Source: Streptosporangiaceae bacterium
Lineage (GTDB): Bacteria; Actinomycetota; Actinomycetes; Streptosporangiales; Streptosporangiaceae
Direction of reading: 5' to 3'
Length of the DNA: 61,880 nt
Assembly: GCA_019245115.1 (NCBI GenBank)
Contig: JAFARZ010000232.1
Span: 1 to 61,880, forward strand
The notes under the pieces were generated by a model. It saw only the letters and a list, made by a program, of their open reading frames with translations, was not told the DNA's origin and did not search any database. How positions within the stretch are numbered: the first letter of the stretch is position 1; every line of letters starts with the position of its first letter. The position numbers and the translations under genes were made by a program. Shown here one piece after another: positions 49,600 through 58,261 of this stretch.

Positions 49600-49821
49600 A
49601 GCTATCTCCTACAGCGAGCGCTTAATTCTTGTTGTTGCAATCTTAGCGCTGTGCGCCAGGCGAGGTTATGCGCGTTGCGTATATAAAAAAACAATCATAA
49701 TTCAGCATCCGGATATCGAACCTGCGATATCACACTCATTTGTAGGTGGGCTCATGAAGTTCACCGTCAGAAATTCTCGGCCAGGTACTAGACGCTAAAG
49801 TTTGGCCGCAAATCGCGCTTG

Positions 49822-52800
49822 CTACGTTTCAGGTGCAGGCCAGTGGTCGCCTGGGCGCGTTCCAGTGTTACAGAATTTGCAATCGAGTTTATCCATATCG
49901 TTGATCTCTCCGCAGTCTGCGCAGGACCAGTAAGTTGCCGCCATCGCGATTTCTTGTTTCTGGCCTGCGGCAAATTGCACTGTCATATCCTCATCTGCTT
50001 GAGCGCGAGCGATGATAGCAGCCCACGCTGCGGGTTGGCCTTGACTGGCGAGGAGCACTGCTGCCGATGCCGTCCCAATCCTGGTGGGCGAGTCGGCGCT
50101 GCCAAGCATACGCTGAGCGATTTCTACTGGGTTATCGTTATTGGTAATCGCTATGCGAGTCGCGGCTGGGCGCCTCATTGCTGGCATCTGGGCGATACGC
50201 CCAGCGACGAGTCGGCCGATCACAAGGCTTTGCGCTGGCAGCAGCAGATTATACGCGACATCGGCGATCCACCCTGATCGTGCTCCGAGCGCCTCGACCA
50301 AGACCACGACTTCGTCGGAGTTAAGCCTGGTAATGTCACACACAGGTAGGGGTGATGGTGGAGGGGCAAATAGGGGGTCCATGACGTCGGGATCGCCGGA
50401 GCGCCAACTCGTAAGCACCGCCATGGCCTGGCCAGCAACGGCGTGCAAGTTCAAGTCGGCGGCGTGCCCAACTACTCGGATCCATGCGGGTAGGAGTTCT
50501 TTTTCAGCAGTGAACGCCACGTTGATATCGTCAAGCGTGGCATGGGCCGGGTCGAGCAGATCAGTGAGCGCGAGTAGATCAGCGAGCCTCCACCGCTCCG
50601 CTCGGGAAGGATTCCATGCACTCGCGCAACTGGCCGCAGCCTCGAAGAGTATGTCCCACCCATCCCAGAACTCAGTCTTGGTCTGATCCCTCATGAGGAG
50701 CTCGAAATCCTCGTCGCGCTTCTGTCTCTCTGGATCGTGGTAGCCGAGCACGTCCAGCCCAACTACTACGCGGCGATAGCCGCCAGCCGAACCGTGCCGC
50801 GCGATCCGGAAAATGACGTCTGCGGCCCATGATCCGAGTTGGGGAACGAATGTGATCGCTGCCTCCGCCGCATCATGATGGCCCGGCAGGAGTCGGTACG
50901 TTTCACCACCCTCATGCTTGGTGTAGCGTCTGGACACCCTCACCTGTTGCCCTGGCTGGTTATCGGGAATTGGGCGCGCCAGCAGGCGCCTGATGACCTC
51001 GGCCTCGTTAGGATGCAATACATCCCGGGAATCGGCCGCCGCGTCGCTAATCGCGGCCATCGCTTCGCCTATCAACCGCTGTTCATCGCCGAGGCAAAGG
51101 CCTCTCAGCAGAGCCTGGCGTTCAGATCGCAGGGCGGAAGGAAGCCGCAGTGCGGCTACCCGCCTTGCGTACGGCCATCCGGGGCCACCGGAGCGGGTCA
51201 CGGTGACCAGAGGACTTGGGCCGCTGCCTGGCGGAGCGTCGTCGTCGGCTTCAGTCGGATCGCGAGCAAGGCCCACTAGTTGAGACATAAGTGTGCTCAG
51301 CGACATGTCATCGAGTGCCGCGCCGTCAGCTACGGCATCTGCTGCCCATAGGGCCGCGCGGGACCTGACGACCCGGTCGGCTGACGTGTCTGCCGTGTCG
51401 ACAAGTATCCGCGCGATGTCAGGGGATATGCCGACCGCCAGGATTACAGGTTCACGCCTGTCGTCGGAGGCGAGCGCGGAAGCGACCCATGCGTGCTGTA
51501 TCGCCTCGTATTGCCCGGACACCCACATCGCGTCACCGATCTCAGCGAATATCCGACTGCGTGGCTGGATATCGCCGGTGACGGGAGACTTGACGAATAC
51601 GCCGACGTGCTCATCCCAGAACCGCAAGATCTCTTCGGCCCGTGCGCTCGTCTCTCCCCGCGACAGGCCCCATATGTCAGTCAGCATGGCTGCTACGGCT
51701 GCTCGTACCTCGCGAGTAGCGCGGCTGCCGACATCGACGAGCACATGCCCGATCTCCCTGAACCCATCGACAAGCATCTCTTCCCGCATCGGCTGGTGAA
51801 AGACCGCCCCCGTATCGGATGCCCGGGTAAGCTCCCATCGCTTCACGGCGTCCAGCACGGTGTCTGCCAGCAGTTGCGCGCGGGTAGCTGGTAGTGGAGC
51901 CGATTCGCAGTATGCAGCTTTGAGTGTCACCAGGGTTGCCAGCAGCGGAATGCGCCAGAGATCAGCGCTATCGCGGCGGGTGTCGTCAATCCACTGCTCG
52001 CGCTCCTCTACCCAGCCGCCCAGTTCCGCCGCTGGTATGCCGCGATGGCTAGCTACGTGCCTGAGCAAGCTCCGCAGTACCGAGTTAAGCCCGTCCGGCT
52101 CGACGAGCGAGACTTCGGGAAAGTGAAGCTTGCGGGCTGCGGCGATCCCGCTGGCGCGGGTAGTGAGCACCAGACCGGTGTCGGCCGGAAGGGCGCCTGC
52201 TATGGCGGCCAATCCATCTGCGATAACCCCCTTCCGGCCATAACATTCATCGAGGCTGTCTAGGAGTAGCACGGCATCACTGGATGCGACCGCTTGCTCA
52301 AGGACCCGGCGGATCGGCTCCTGCTCCCGCGCTGGAGCTTTCGCCGTAGCCGCCCGGATCAGGAGCGGCAAAGTGATGTCGGAATTGCCTCGGGGAAGAT
52401 CCTTGGCGATCTCGGGGAGATGGATAAGCACCGGAATCGGTGCCCTCGGCTCAGCCGCCCAGCGGGCAGCAAGCTGCTTCAGAGCAGTTGACTTGCCGGT
52501 TCCCGGCAGACCGGTCAGGAGCATCCTTGGCCATCGGCGCGCTATATCAAGCAACTGATGGTCGCGCTCTTGCGACGTATGGTCGCGGTGGCCGCCCGGA
52601 CGGGCCACAGAAACTTTGATGGATTCGGCGAGCAAAGAGTAGCGCAGTGGCGGCAGGTCATCGCGGAGCATGGCGTACTCCAGCAGCCCGTCGCAGTCTG
52701 CCAGCCGCTTCCGGTACGCTGCCAGCGCATCGAGTTCGGCGCGTCGGCGCGGACCTGCCGGGCCATCTGCGTCAGCAAAGACCTCCAAACCCGCGTCAGC

Positions 52801-53493
52801 CAGGATGTTCAGCCATTCATCGATGCCGCCGCCCGTGCCAGCTACCGCTTGCTTCCGGAAGGCCTGTTGCAGTGCATCAATGGCCTTGGAGCCCGAGCGC
52901 GTGGGAACCACCACACCGTCGAGCAAGCTGGCTGCATAACGGAAATCCGGATCCAATGCTGTTTCTGCAGCCACCGTCAGCACGATGGCGGCATCCAGTA
53001 CTCGCTCCGCTACCGCCGCTTCGGTGCCGGTCGGCGTCCTCTTACGGACGGCGGCTAGCGCGTCCTGTTCGCCAGGAAGGAAGGGGCCTTTAACCGGCCG
53101 TCGCCGCCTCGCCAGAGCGCTCCCGAGATGTCTGACGGGTCCTTGCGGATGTCCTGTTACAAGGCCTACCCATTGACGTGGAAGCAGATCCGGAGCCTGA
53201 CGGACCCACTGGGCCACGGTCTCGCTCAGAAACCGGTTGTCTCCACATGTCCGCTTGGCTTGTAGAAGCAACGCGGTTCCGTCTTTCAGTTCACACCGCA
53301 AGTCATCGACGGCTTCCCCAGTCTCGAAAGAGATCGTGGTAGGAGGCGGGCCGTCTTCGGAATGACCAGCCGCTTCCAAGCCGCGGCCGACCAGTCCGTG
53401 CGCTGCCAGGTACGCCGCAACACCGCTGCGGTGGAGGCTTCCTCCCTCGTTCCCCCGGCCGCCAGAGGAACCAGCCTGGTTCCGACTCGTCAT
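49822..53493 (-). CDS. nuclease-NACHT-zinc-ribbon STAND protein (Avs-like)
   Basis: From the ATG at 53493 the protein is 1,223 residues. The N-terminus has a PD-(D/E)xK-like nuclease pattern, FETGEAVDDLRCELKDG followed by LLLQAK (QAK at 78-80), as in Cap4/DUF4297-type effectors. A NACHT ATPase follows, with Walker A GLPGTGKST (328-336) and Walker B DAVLLLDSLDE (406-416). The remaining ~650 residues are helical, repeat-like. The extreme C-terminus is a zinc ribbon (WSCADCGEINDMDKLDCKFC). The order nuclease, NTPase, sensor is that of Avs antiphage proteins. The open frame extends 158 codons upstream, but that part has no coding character. Confidence 0.78.
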   Translation of the reverse strand: MTSRNQAGSSGGRGNEGGSLHRSGVAAYLAAHGLVGRGLEAAGHSEDGPPPTTISFETGEAVDDLRCELKDGTALLLQAKRTCGDNRFLSETVAQWVRQAPDLLPRQWVGLVTGHPQGPVRHLGSALARRRRPVKGPFLPGEQDALAAVRKRTPTGTEAAVAERVLDAAIVLTVAAETALDPDFRYAASLLDGVVVPTRSGSKAIDALQQAFRKQAVAGTGGGIDEWLNILADAGLEVFADADGPAGPRRRAELDALAAYRKRLADCDGLLEYAMLRDDLPPLRYSLLAESIKVSVARPGGHRDHTSQERDHQLLDIARRWPRMLLTGLPGTGKSTALKQLAARWAAEPRAPIPVLIHLPEIAKDLPRGNSDITLPLLIRAATAKAPAREQEPIRRVLEQAVASSDAVLLLDSLDECYGRKGVIADGLAAIAGALPADTGLVLTTRASGIAAARKLHFPEVSLVEPDGLNSVLRSLLRHVASHRGIPAAELGGWVEEREQWIDDTRRDSADLWRIPLLATLVTLKAAYCESAPLPATRAQLLADTVLDAVKRWELTRASDTGAVFHQPMREEMLVDGFREIGHVLVDVGSRATREVRAAVAAMLTDIWGLSRGETSARAEEILRFWDEHVGVFVKSPVTGDIQPRSRIFAEIGDAMWVSGQYEAIQHAWVASALASDDRREPVILAVGISPDIARILVDTADTSADRVVRSRAALWAADAVADGAALDDMSLSTLMSQLVGLARDPTEADDDAPPGSGPSPLVTVTRSGGPGWPYARRVAALRLPSALRSERQALLRGLCLGDEQRLIGEAMAAISDAAADSRDVLHPNEAEVIRRLLARPIPDNQPGQQVRVSRRYTKHEGGETYRLLPGHHDAAEAAITFVPQLGSWAADVIFRIARHGSAGGYRRVVVGLDVLGYHDPERQKRDEDFELLMRDQTKTEFWDGWDILFEAAASCASAWNPSRAERWRLADLLALTDLLDPAHATLDDINVAFTAEKELLPAWIRVVGHAADLNLHAVAGQAMAVLTSWRSGDPDVMDPLFAPPPSPLPVCDITRLNSDEVVVLVEALGARSGWIADVAYNLLLPAQSLVIGRLVAGRIAQMPAMRRPAATRIAITNNDNPVEIAQRMLGSADSPTRIGTASAAVLLASQGQPAAWAAIIARAQADEDMTVQFAAGQKQEIAMAATYWSCADCGEINDMDKLDCKFCNTGTRPGDHWPAPET

Positions 53494-53620
53494 GGTCGCC
53501 AATGCCCTATCGCTGAGTCGCCCGCGATGCACTCGCAGGTAGATACCGTCCGCATGGGAGGCTACTACCACTCCGATCGGAGGTAGCGCTCTCGTGCTGG
53601 ATGTCCGGCCTCGTGATGAA

Positions 53621-55144
53621 TTATCGGGTGGGCCTGCGTGCCCGTGGTGGTGATGGCCGACGTGCTGGCCGCAGATCGGTTTGATCGGGGTCGGCGTGTC
53701 CGGGTGCGGGTGGCTGGAGGCCGGGCGCGGCCAACGGGAAGGATAGCGCCGCGAGTTGGGCAGCGGTGCCGGTCCGCCGGGCCGCGCGGGGCGGCGGGGA
53801 AGCCGAAGTCGGGCGCGCGGCGGCGTGGAGGCGTTCGGCGGCGCGCAGTGCGGCGGCGGCCTGGTCGGCGTGCTGCTGGGATTCGCGGAGTTCGGCGACG
53901 GCTTCGGCGAGCGCGGCCAGCTTGGCGATGAGCACGAGCGAGGCCATCGATCGGTCCTGGGTGACATAAGCGAACGCCGACAGCAGCCGGGCGGCCTGCC
54001 GCAGCTGGTTCCCTACCGGGGATGGTGGTGGGATACGACCGTTAGGTGAGCGGGCGGCGCGGTCGTAAGCGTCGGCGGCCTGCTGCAGGACGCGGCTGCC
54101 CAGCATGGCGGCGGCCACGTGCAAGGTGTCGGAGGTGGCCCAGGCCGCGTCGGCGGCGGCAGCCGGGTCGGTCCAGGCCAGGTGACGGATCTGCGCGGTG
54201 GCGTCGGCGGCGATCTTAGTGGCGTGCTCCCAGACCGCGTTCCGCTCCTGGGCGGTCAGGTCCGGACGCACGCGGCCGGGCGTCGCCCGGCCCGGTGTCC
54301 ACCGCTGGCGCAGCTTCGGCCAGCTCAAGTCCGGGGCGAGCTTTCCGCCGCCGTACCAGACCGGGCCGCCGTCCTTAGCGGTGTCGCTGGGCAGCGCGAC
54401 CGAGTACCCGGTGACCTGGCCGGGGTTCTTGACGCTGAAGCGTTGGCGCGTCAGCACCCCGGCCTGGCCGAGACGGGCGAAGAACTCCTGCTCGCTGTTC
54501 GCAGACGCGGCGGCGGTGGTGACCTGACGGCGCAGCGTGATCCGGGGGGCCTCGTCCAGGCCGCGGCGGGCGGCCTTCTCGTTTTCGGCGCGGGTGGGGC
54601 GGCGGGCCGCGGTGCGGTCGGCTGGGGCGGTGGAGCGCAGCCCATAGCGTTGCTCGGCGGCCAGGCAGGCGGCGCGGACCTTATACCTCTCCCACGACAC
54701 GCTGGGCTTGCCGCCGTCCTGGCGGGCCAGCATCGCCACGATGTGAATATGGTCGTTACCGTGCCGCACCGCGACCCAGCGGACGGCTTCGTCTTCCTGC
54801 CCGTAGGGTGACAGCCCGGTGCGGTCCATCACCTCGTGCGCGATGGCGGCCCATTCGTGGTCGCTGAGCATCCGGTCTTCCGGCGCGGCGCGCATCGAGC
54901 AGTGCCACACCGGCCGCTCGTAGGCCCGCTTGCCCAGGGCGGCCTGCGGTTGCAGCAGCAGGCCGGTCAGCTTGGTAAAGTCGCGTTTGCCGTCGGCTCG
55001 CAGCGGGGGTTCCAGGTCAGCGGGGTGACGCCACCCGGCCACTATGTGGGGATCTGTATGTTCTTCCCGGCGTCCGGGACCAAAAAGGTAATAGAGCAGC
55101 GGCTGGACGTGTTCCCCGCGCGGGGTGCTGATCTTCCCGATCAC
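53621..55144 (-). CDS. MOB-type relaxase/mobilization nuclease
   Basis: The GTG at 55144 gives 507 residues. The N-terminal relaxase has VWHCSMRAAPEDRMLSDHEW (motif I Tyr region is less clear), AVRWVAVRHGNDHIHIVAML with the HxDxxHxH-like metal site, and the C-terminal half is helical and Ala-rich. Relaxases nick oriT and pilot the strand in transfer. It starts 28 bases after the MobC gene, with the candidate oriT just upstream of both. No type IV secretion or TraB/FtsK gene is in the window, so the element is probably mobilizable rather than self-transmissible. Confidence 0.85.
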   Translation of the reverse strand: MIGKISTPRGEHVQPLLYYLFGPGRREEHTDPHIVAGWRHPADLEPPLRADGKRDFTKLTGLLLQPQAALGKRAYERPVWHCSMRAAPEDRMLSDHEWAAIAHEVMDRTGLSPYGQEDEAVRWVAVRHGNDHIHIVAMLARQDGGKPSVSWERYKVRAACLAAEQRYGLRSTAPADRTAARRPTRAENEKAARRGLDEAPRITLRRQVTTAAASANSEQEFFARLGQAGVLTRQRFSVKNPGQVTGYSVALPSDTAKDGGPVWYGGGKLAPDLSWPKLRQRWTPGRATPGRVRPDLTAQERNAVWEHATKIAADATAQIRHLAWTDPAAAADAAWATSDTLHVAAAMLGSRVLQQAADAYDRAARSPNGRIPPPSPVGNQLRQAARLLSAFAYVTQDRSMASLVLIAKLAALAEAVAELRESQQHADQAAAALRAAERLHAAARPTSASPPPRAARRTGTAAQLAALSFPLAAPGLQPPAPGHADPDQTDLRPARRPSPPRARRPTR

Positions 55145-55172
55145 CCGGTCACCGTCACCGTTGCCGCGATCT

Positions 55173-55601
55173 TCACCGCAGGGCTTTGCGTACCGCGTCG
55201 GCTACGGCGTCGATATGGTCGGCACGGCGCGTGCTCTCAGCCGCGTAGACGGGCAGTTCCCCCGTGGCCTGTCCGGTGGCGTTCAGCTTGGCGACCGCCT
55301 GGTTCAAGTTGGCAATGATGCGGCGGACCAGCCCGGCCGCGCTCATCAACTCGATCAGCACCAGCTCCAGCGAGTCCTGCCCGCTGACCGTGGTGCCGTT
55401 CGCGGCGGCCTCCAGCACCACCGTCGCGATGTACGCTCGCCGGGCCATCCCTGCCCGCCCGGCCGCCTCCACGAGAGCGGCATACTCCTCATTGTTCAGC
55501 GTGAACTCCACCGTCCGGGTGCGCGGGACCGGCTGCCGGGCTCGCCGCCTTCCCTGGCCGCCGGGGCCGGCCTGGCTGTTGCCGTTGATGGTTCCTGCCA
55601 T
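55173..55601 (-). CDS. MobC-like relaxosome accessory protein
   Basis: The 142-residue protein has a basic N-terminal tail and a ribbon-helix-helix-like region (RTVEFTLNNEEYAALVEAAG, then RAGMARRAYIATVVLEA). The C-terminal block LVRRIIANLNQAVAKLNATG is the MobC signature. MobC helps the relaxase open oriT. The order oriT candidate, mobC, relaxase on the same strand fits mobilization modules. Confidence 0.85.
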   Translation of the reverse strand: MAGTINGNSQAGPGGQGRRRARQPVPRTRTVEFTLNNEEYAALVEAAGRAGMARRAYIATVVLEAAANGTTVSGQDSLELVLIELMSAAGLVRRIIANLNQAVAKLNATGQATGELPVYAAESTRRADHIDAVADAVRKALR

Positions 55602-55871
55602 TGCTAATGCTCCCCGTTAGCTGCACCCAATTCCTGGTCACCTTTGTTTGCCTCCCGCTGATTAACCCGCCAGGAGGCTTTACTGGTGGCCATGTTCTGC
55701 TGTCAGTGTATGTCGGGACCGCGCCCGGTCCAGACGTAAGAGGGGTATTAGCTCACATCTTGCTCCGCGGCCCTAACGGCTACATTCACGCGAGGTAGGA
55801 GGCGCTGGCTAATGGCGGACATTCCTTCTCCTCGACGCTGACCTGACGGTCATCCAAGTGCGCCGGAGAGC

Positions 55872-55908
55872 GCATTGGGAACCTGGCCGATGGCAAGGTT
55901 CCCAATGC
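55872..55908. other. candidate origin of transfer (oriT)
   Basis: GCATTGGGAACC (55872-55883) and GGTTCCCAATGC (55897-55908) form a perfect 12-bp inverted repeat with a 13-base spacer, ~270 bases upstream of mobC. CTGCCAGGTTGCCAG follows. Inverted repeats of this size next to mobC are the usual oriT feature. The nick site cannot be assigned. Confidence 0.5.
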
Positions 55909-56101
55909 CTCTGCCAGGTTGCCAGTTGCGTTGAACCGCAGGCCAGCCACCGGACGCAGGTGTCCCGGTGAGGCCACAGTGACACCTGAGGCGGACCGGT
56001 GACTCCAACTGGGCTAGTGCTCATAGGAATGCACGGGCACCCGGGCGGGAACGTAATCAGGGTTTACATGTTCGCTGACAGAGAATTTTTCCGTGCTGTT
56101 T

Positions 56102-56160
56102 TAGTGATGGCCAGTGCTGTCTAGTTATTCCCAGTGCGTTCTAGTGATGCCCAGTCGGGT
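56102..56160. repeat. three 20-bp iterons
   Basis: TAGTGATGGCCAGTGCTG, TAGTTATTCCCAGTGCGT and TAGTGATGCCCAGTCGGG begin at 56102, 56122 and 56142, an exact 20-bp period with a TAGTKATKNCCAGT core. They lie in the 620-base gene-free region between mobC and the next plus-strand gene. Relaxosome, replication or regulator binding are possible roles. Confidence 0.6.
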
Positions 56161-56225
56161 TTAAAGAGGTCTATGTTGCCGCACAGTAATTTGCCGCCCG
56201 GCCACAAATAGCTAGCCTTCATATC

Positions 56226-56453
56226 ATGCGTGCCAGGGGATCAGCACCGCAGCCGGAAACCAAAACCGGGATGACAAGCCGGCCGGGTACCCGCCCGGCT
56301 GCGCGGGCGGGTCACGGCGGCTCGCCACCTCATCTGGACGAGGACGCAGACCTGGATGCCTACATCCAGCGGCTCGTCGATGCCGCCCCGCCGCTGACAG
56401 CCGAGCAGCGGGATACGCTCGCGCTCCTGTTGCGCCGCCCGCGACGAAGGTGA
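56226..56453 (+). CDS. small hypothetical mobile-element protein
   Basis: The 75-residue protein has a low-complexity basic/Pro-rich N-terminal half and an acidic helical end (LDEDADLDAYIQRLVDAAPP, then LTAEQRDTLALLLRRPRRR). I recognise this ending as a small conserved protein often next to integrase modules in actinomycete elements. No function is known. It is convergent with the Mrr-like gene. Confidence 0.55.
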   Translation: MRARGSAPQPETKTGMTSRPGTRPAARAGHGGSPPHLDEDADLDAYIQRLVDAAPPLTAEQRDTLALLLRRPRRR

Positions 56454-56518
56454 GCGGCCCAGAGAGGGTCTTATGTCCCCGGTGGTGCGGCCCGGACGGC
56501 ACACGCTGTGCTCCTGGG

Positions 56519-58051
56519 TCAGGAGACCTCGTGGCGTTCCCAGCCAGGGGGCAGCTTGGGCAGGCCGATCAGCACGTCAAGTCCGAGGTGTTCCCGCAGG
56601 AGGGACTTAAGGTGGCGGCCCTCGATGATCTCGATGCGGCTGCCATTGCGGGCGGCGAAGTCGCGGCTGGCCTTGCCCACCCAGGAGGTGGTGACCAGCA
56701 CGCCCTTGGCGGCGTTCTTGTCCTCCATCACCCCGGCCAGCGCATGCACCGCCTCCAGCCCGACGATCTTGCTGTACCGCTTGGCCTGGATGATGCACAG
56801 CCCGCCGACGATCGGGTCCTCATTGACCGCGACCCCGTCCACCCCCTCGTCCTTGGAGGCCTGGGTCACCCACGACTTCAGGCCCATCGCCTCGAACAGC
56901 TCCCGGATCAGGTGCTCGAACTCCACCGGCTTGAGTGCCAGCAGATCCGGGCGGCTATCCAGCCCTGCGACGACGTTCATCTCCTCCACGAACTTGAACT
57001 TCCTCAAGTCGAACTGCACCACAGGCGTGACAGCTTCCAGGTCATAGGGGTGCGGGGAGATCAACGCGTTGAGGTAGCTCCGCAGGCACGCCTTGGGGTC
57101 CAGCTCAGGCTCGTCCAGGACGATGCCAGCGAACTCCTCACGCGGGGCGTGCACGCTGAGCAGCAGGGGCCGGACCGGCTTGCCCGTGGCGCGGTCTTTG
57201 GCCGAGACGTACCCGTTGAACACGATCCCGCTGACCAGCGCCGCCGGGGCGACATCAAACGCCTCAGCCAGCGTGCGCAGCGCCACCCGGGCGATCAGCC
57301 TCTCATACAGCTTGTTGACCTCGGCTGCCTTCCGCGGCTCCGGGACGACCTCGTCCTTGGTCTTCACATACCGGTAGCCCGTCACCGCAGGGATAACGTC
57401 CTGGCGAGGCAACTCGTACTCGACCCACAGCTCCCGCGACTCGGGTATGTACTGTGCCGCGGACGAGCCATCCAGGCCATCGGGGTACACCGAAGTCGCC
57501 AGTGCCCGCTGGATCGCTTCCACGAACGCTTCCGGGCCGTCCGCGTTGAACGCGTCCTCGGCGCGGCGGCTGCGCGCGGCCAGGTTACGGTTGCGTTCGA
57601 TCAGCAGCCGCTCGAACGCGGCGACCGTGGCCCGCACCGCCTCGGTCCTGACCTCAGCTTCCGAGATCCGCCGTTCCACCGCACGGCGACGCCGGTCAGC
57701 CTCCCCGGCCTGCTGCTCCCGGCGCTCTGCGGCCTCCCGGCGCTGCCGCTCGCGCGCCTCGGCCGCCGCCTGGCGTTCCCGCTCCCGCTGCTGCTGGGCG
57801 GCCAGCCGCTCCGCCTTCGCTGCCTCCTGCTCCCGGGCGCGCTCAGCCTGCTGCTCCTCACGGAGCCTGGCCTGAGCCGCGCGCTCAGTCTCCCGCCGCT
57901 CCTGCGCGGCCTCCTTCTCCATCTGGGCCGCGACCCTGCGTTCTTCCGCGGCCCACGCCCTGGCGGCCTGTTCTTCCAGCTTCTGTTGCTGCAACTTCGC
58001 CTTCTGGCGGGACTCATACATCTGGGCGAGCAGCGACTTGCGCCTGGGCAT
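56519..58051 (-). CDS. Mrr-type restriction endonuclease with long coiled coil
   Basis: The ATG at 58051 has GGAG six bases upstream; 510 residues. Residues ~10-140 are a charged coiled coil (repeats of REEQQAERAREQEAAKAE type). The C-terminal third holds the Mrr-cat domain: LKPVEFEHLIRELFEAMGLK, ASKDEGVDGVAVNEDP and CIIQAKRYSKIVG (D..QAK catalytic set), then GVLVTTSWVGKASRDFA. Mrr enzymes cut modified or foreign DNA. It lies between mobilization genes and the serine recombinase, so it is probably a cargo defence gene. Confidence 0.88.
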   Translation of the reverse strand: MPRRKSLLAQMYESRQKAKLQQQKLEEQAARAWAAEERRVAAQMEKEAAQERRETERAAQARLREEQQAERAREQEAAKAERLAAQQQRERERQAAAEARERQRREAAERREQQAGEADRRRRAVERRISEAEVRTEAVRATVAAFERLLIERNRNLAARSRRAEDAFNADGPEAFVEAIQRALATSVYPDGLDGSSAAQYIPESRELWVEYELPRQDVIPAVTGYRYVKTKDEVVPEPRKAAEVNKLYERLIARVALRTLAEAFDVAPAALVSGIVFNGYVSAKDRATGKPVRPLLLSVHAPREEFAGIVLDEPELDPKACLRSYLNALISPHPYDLEAVTPVVQFDLRKFKFVEEMNVVAGLDSRPDLLALKPVEFEHLIRELFEAMGLKSWVTQASKDEGVDGVAVNEDPIVGGLCIIQAKRYSKIVGLEAVHALAGVMEDKNAAKGVLVTTSWVGKASRDFAARNGSRIEIIEGRHLKSLLREHLGLDVLIGLPKLPPGWERHEVS

Positions 58052-58156
58052 CACGTTCTCCGAGCAGGCAGAAGCACATCACGGCCGCAACAGACCGCGA
58101 TAAGGGACCCACTTAACGTAACCGACAAACCGGCGTCTTCCAATACCCCGCACGCT

Positions 58157-58173
58157 GGCCGGGCAACCCGGCC
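58157..58173. terminator. short GC hairpin between recombinase and Mrr-like gene
   Basis: GGCCGGG-CAA-CCCGGCC forms a 7-bp stem between the minus-strand recombinase (stop at 58262) and the Mrr-like gene. There is no T-tract, so termination efficiency is uncertain. Confidence 0.4.
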
Positions 58174-58261
58174 GCGCTGCCCGCGTCAGCAGGGCAAGAA
58201 CCTGACATCTGCCGTGCGCCTTGGACAAGAACGCATCCGGAAAGACGCGTCCAGGCTAGTC

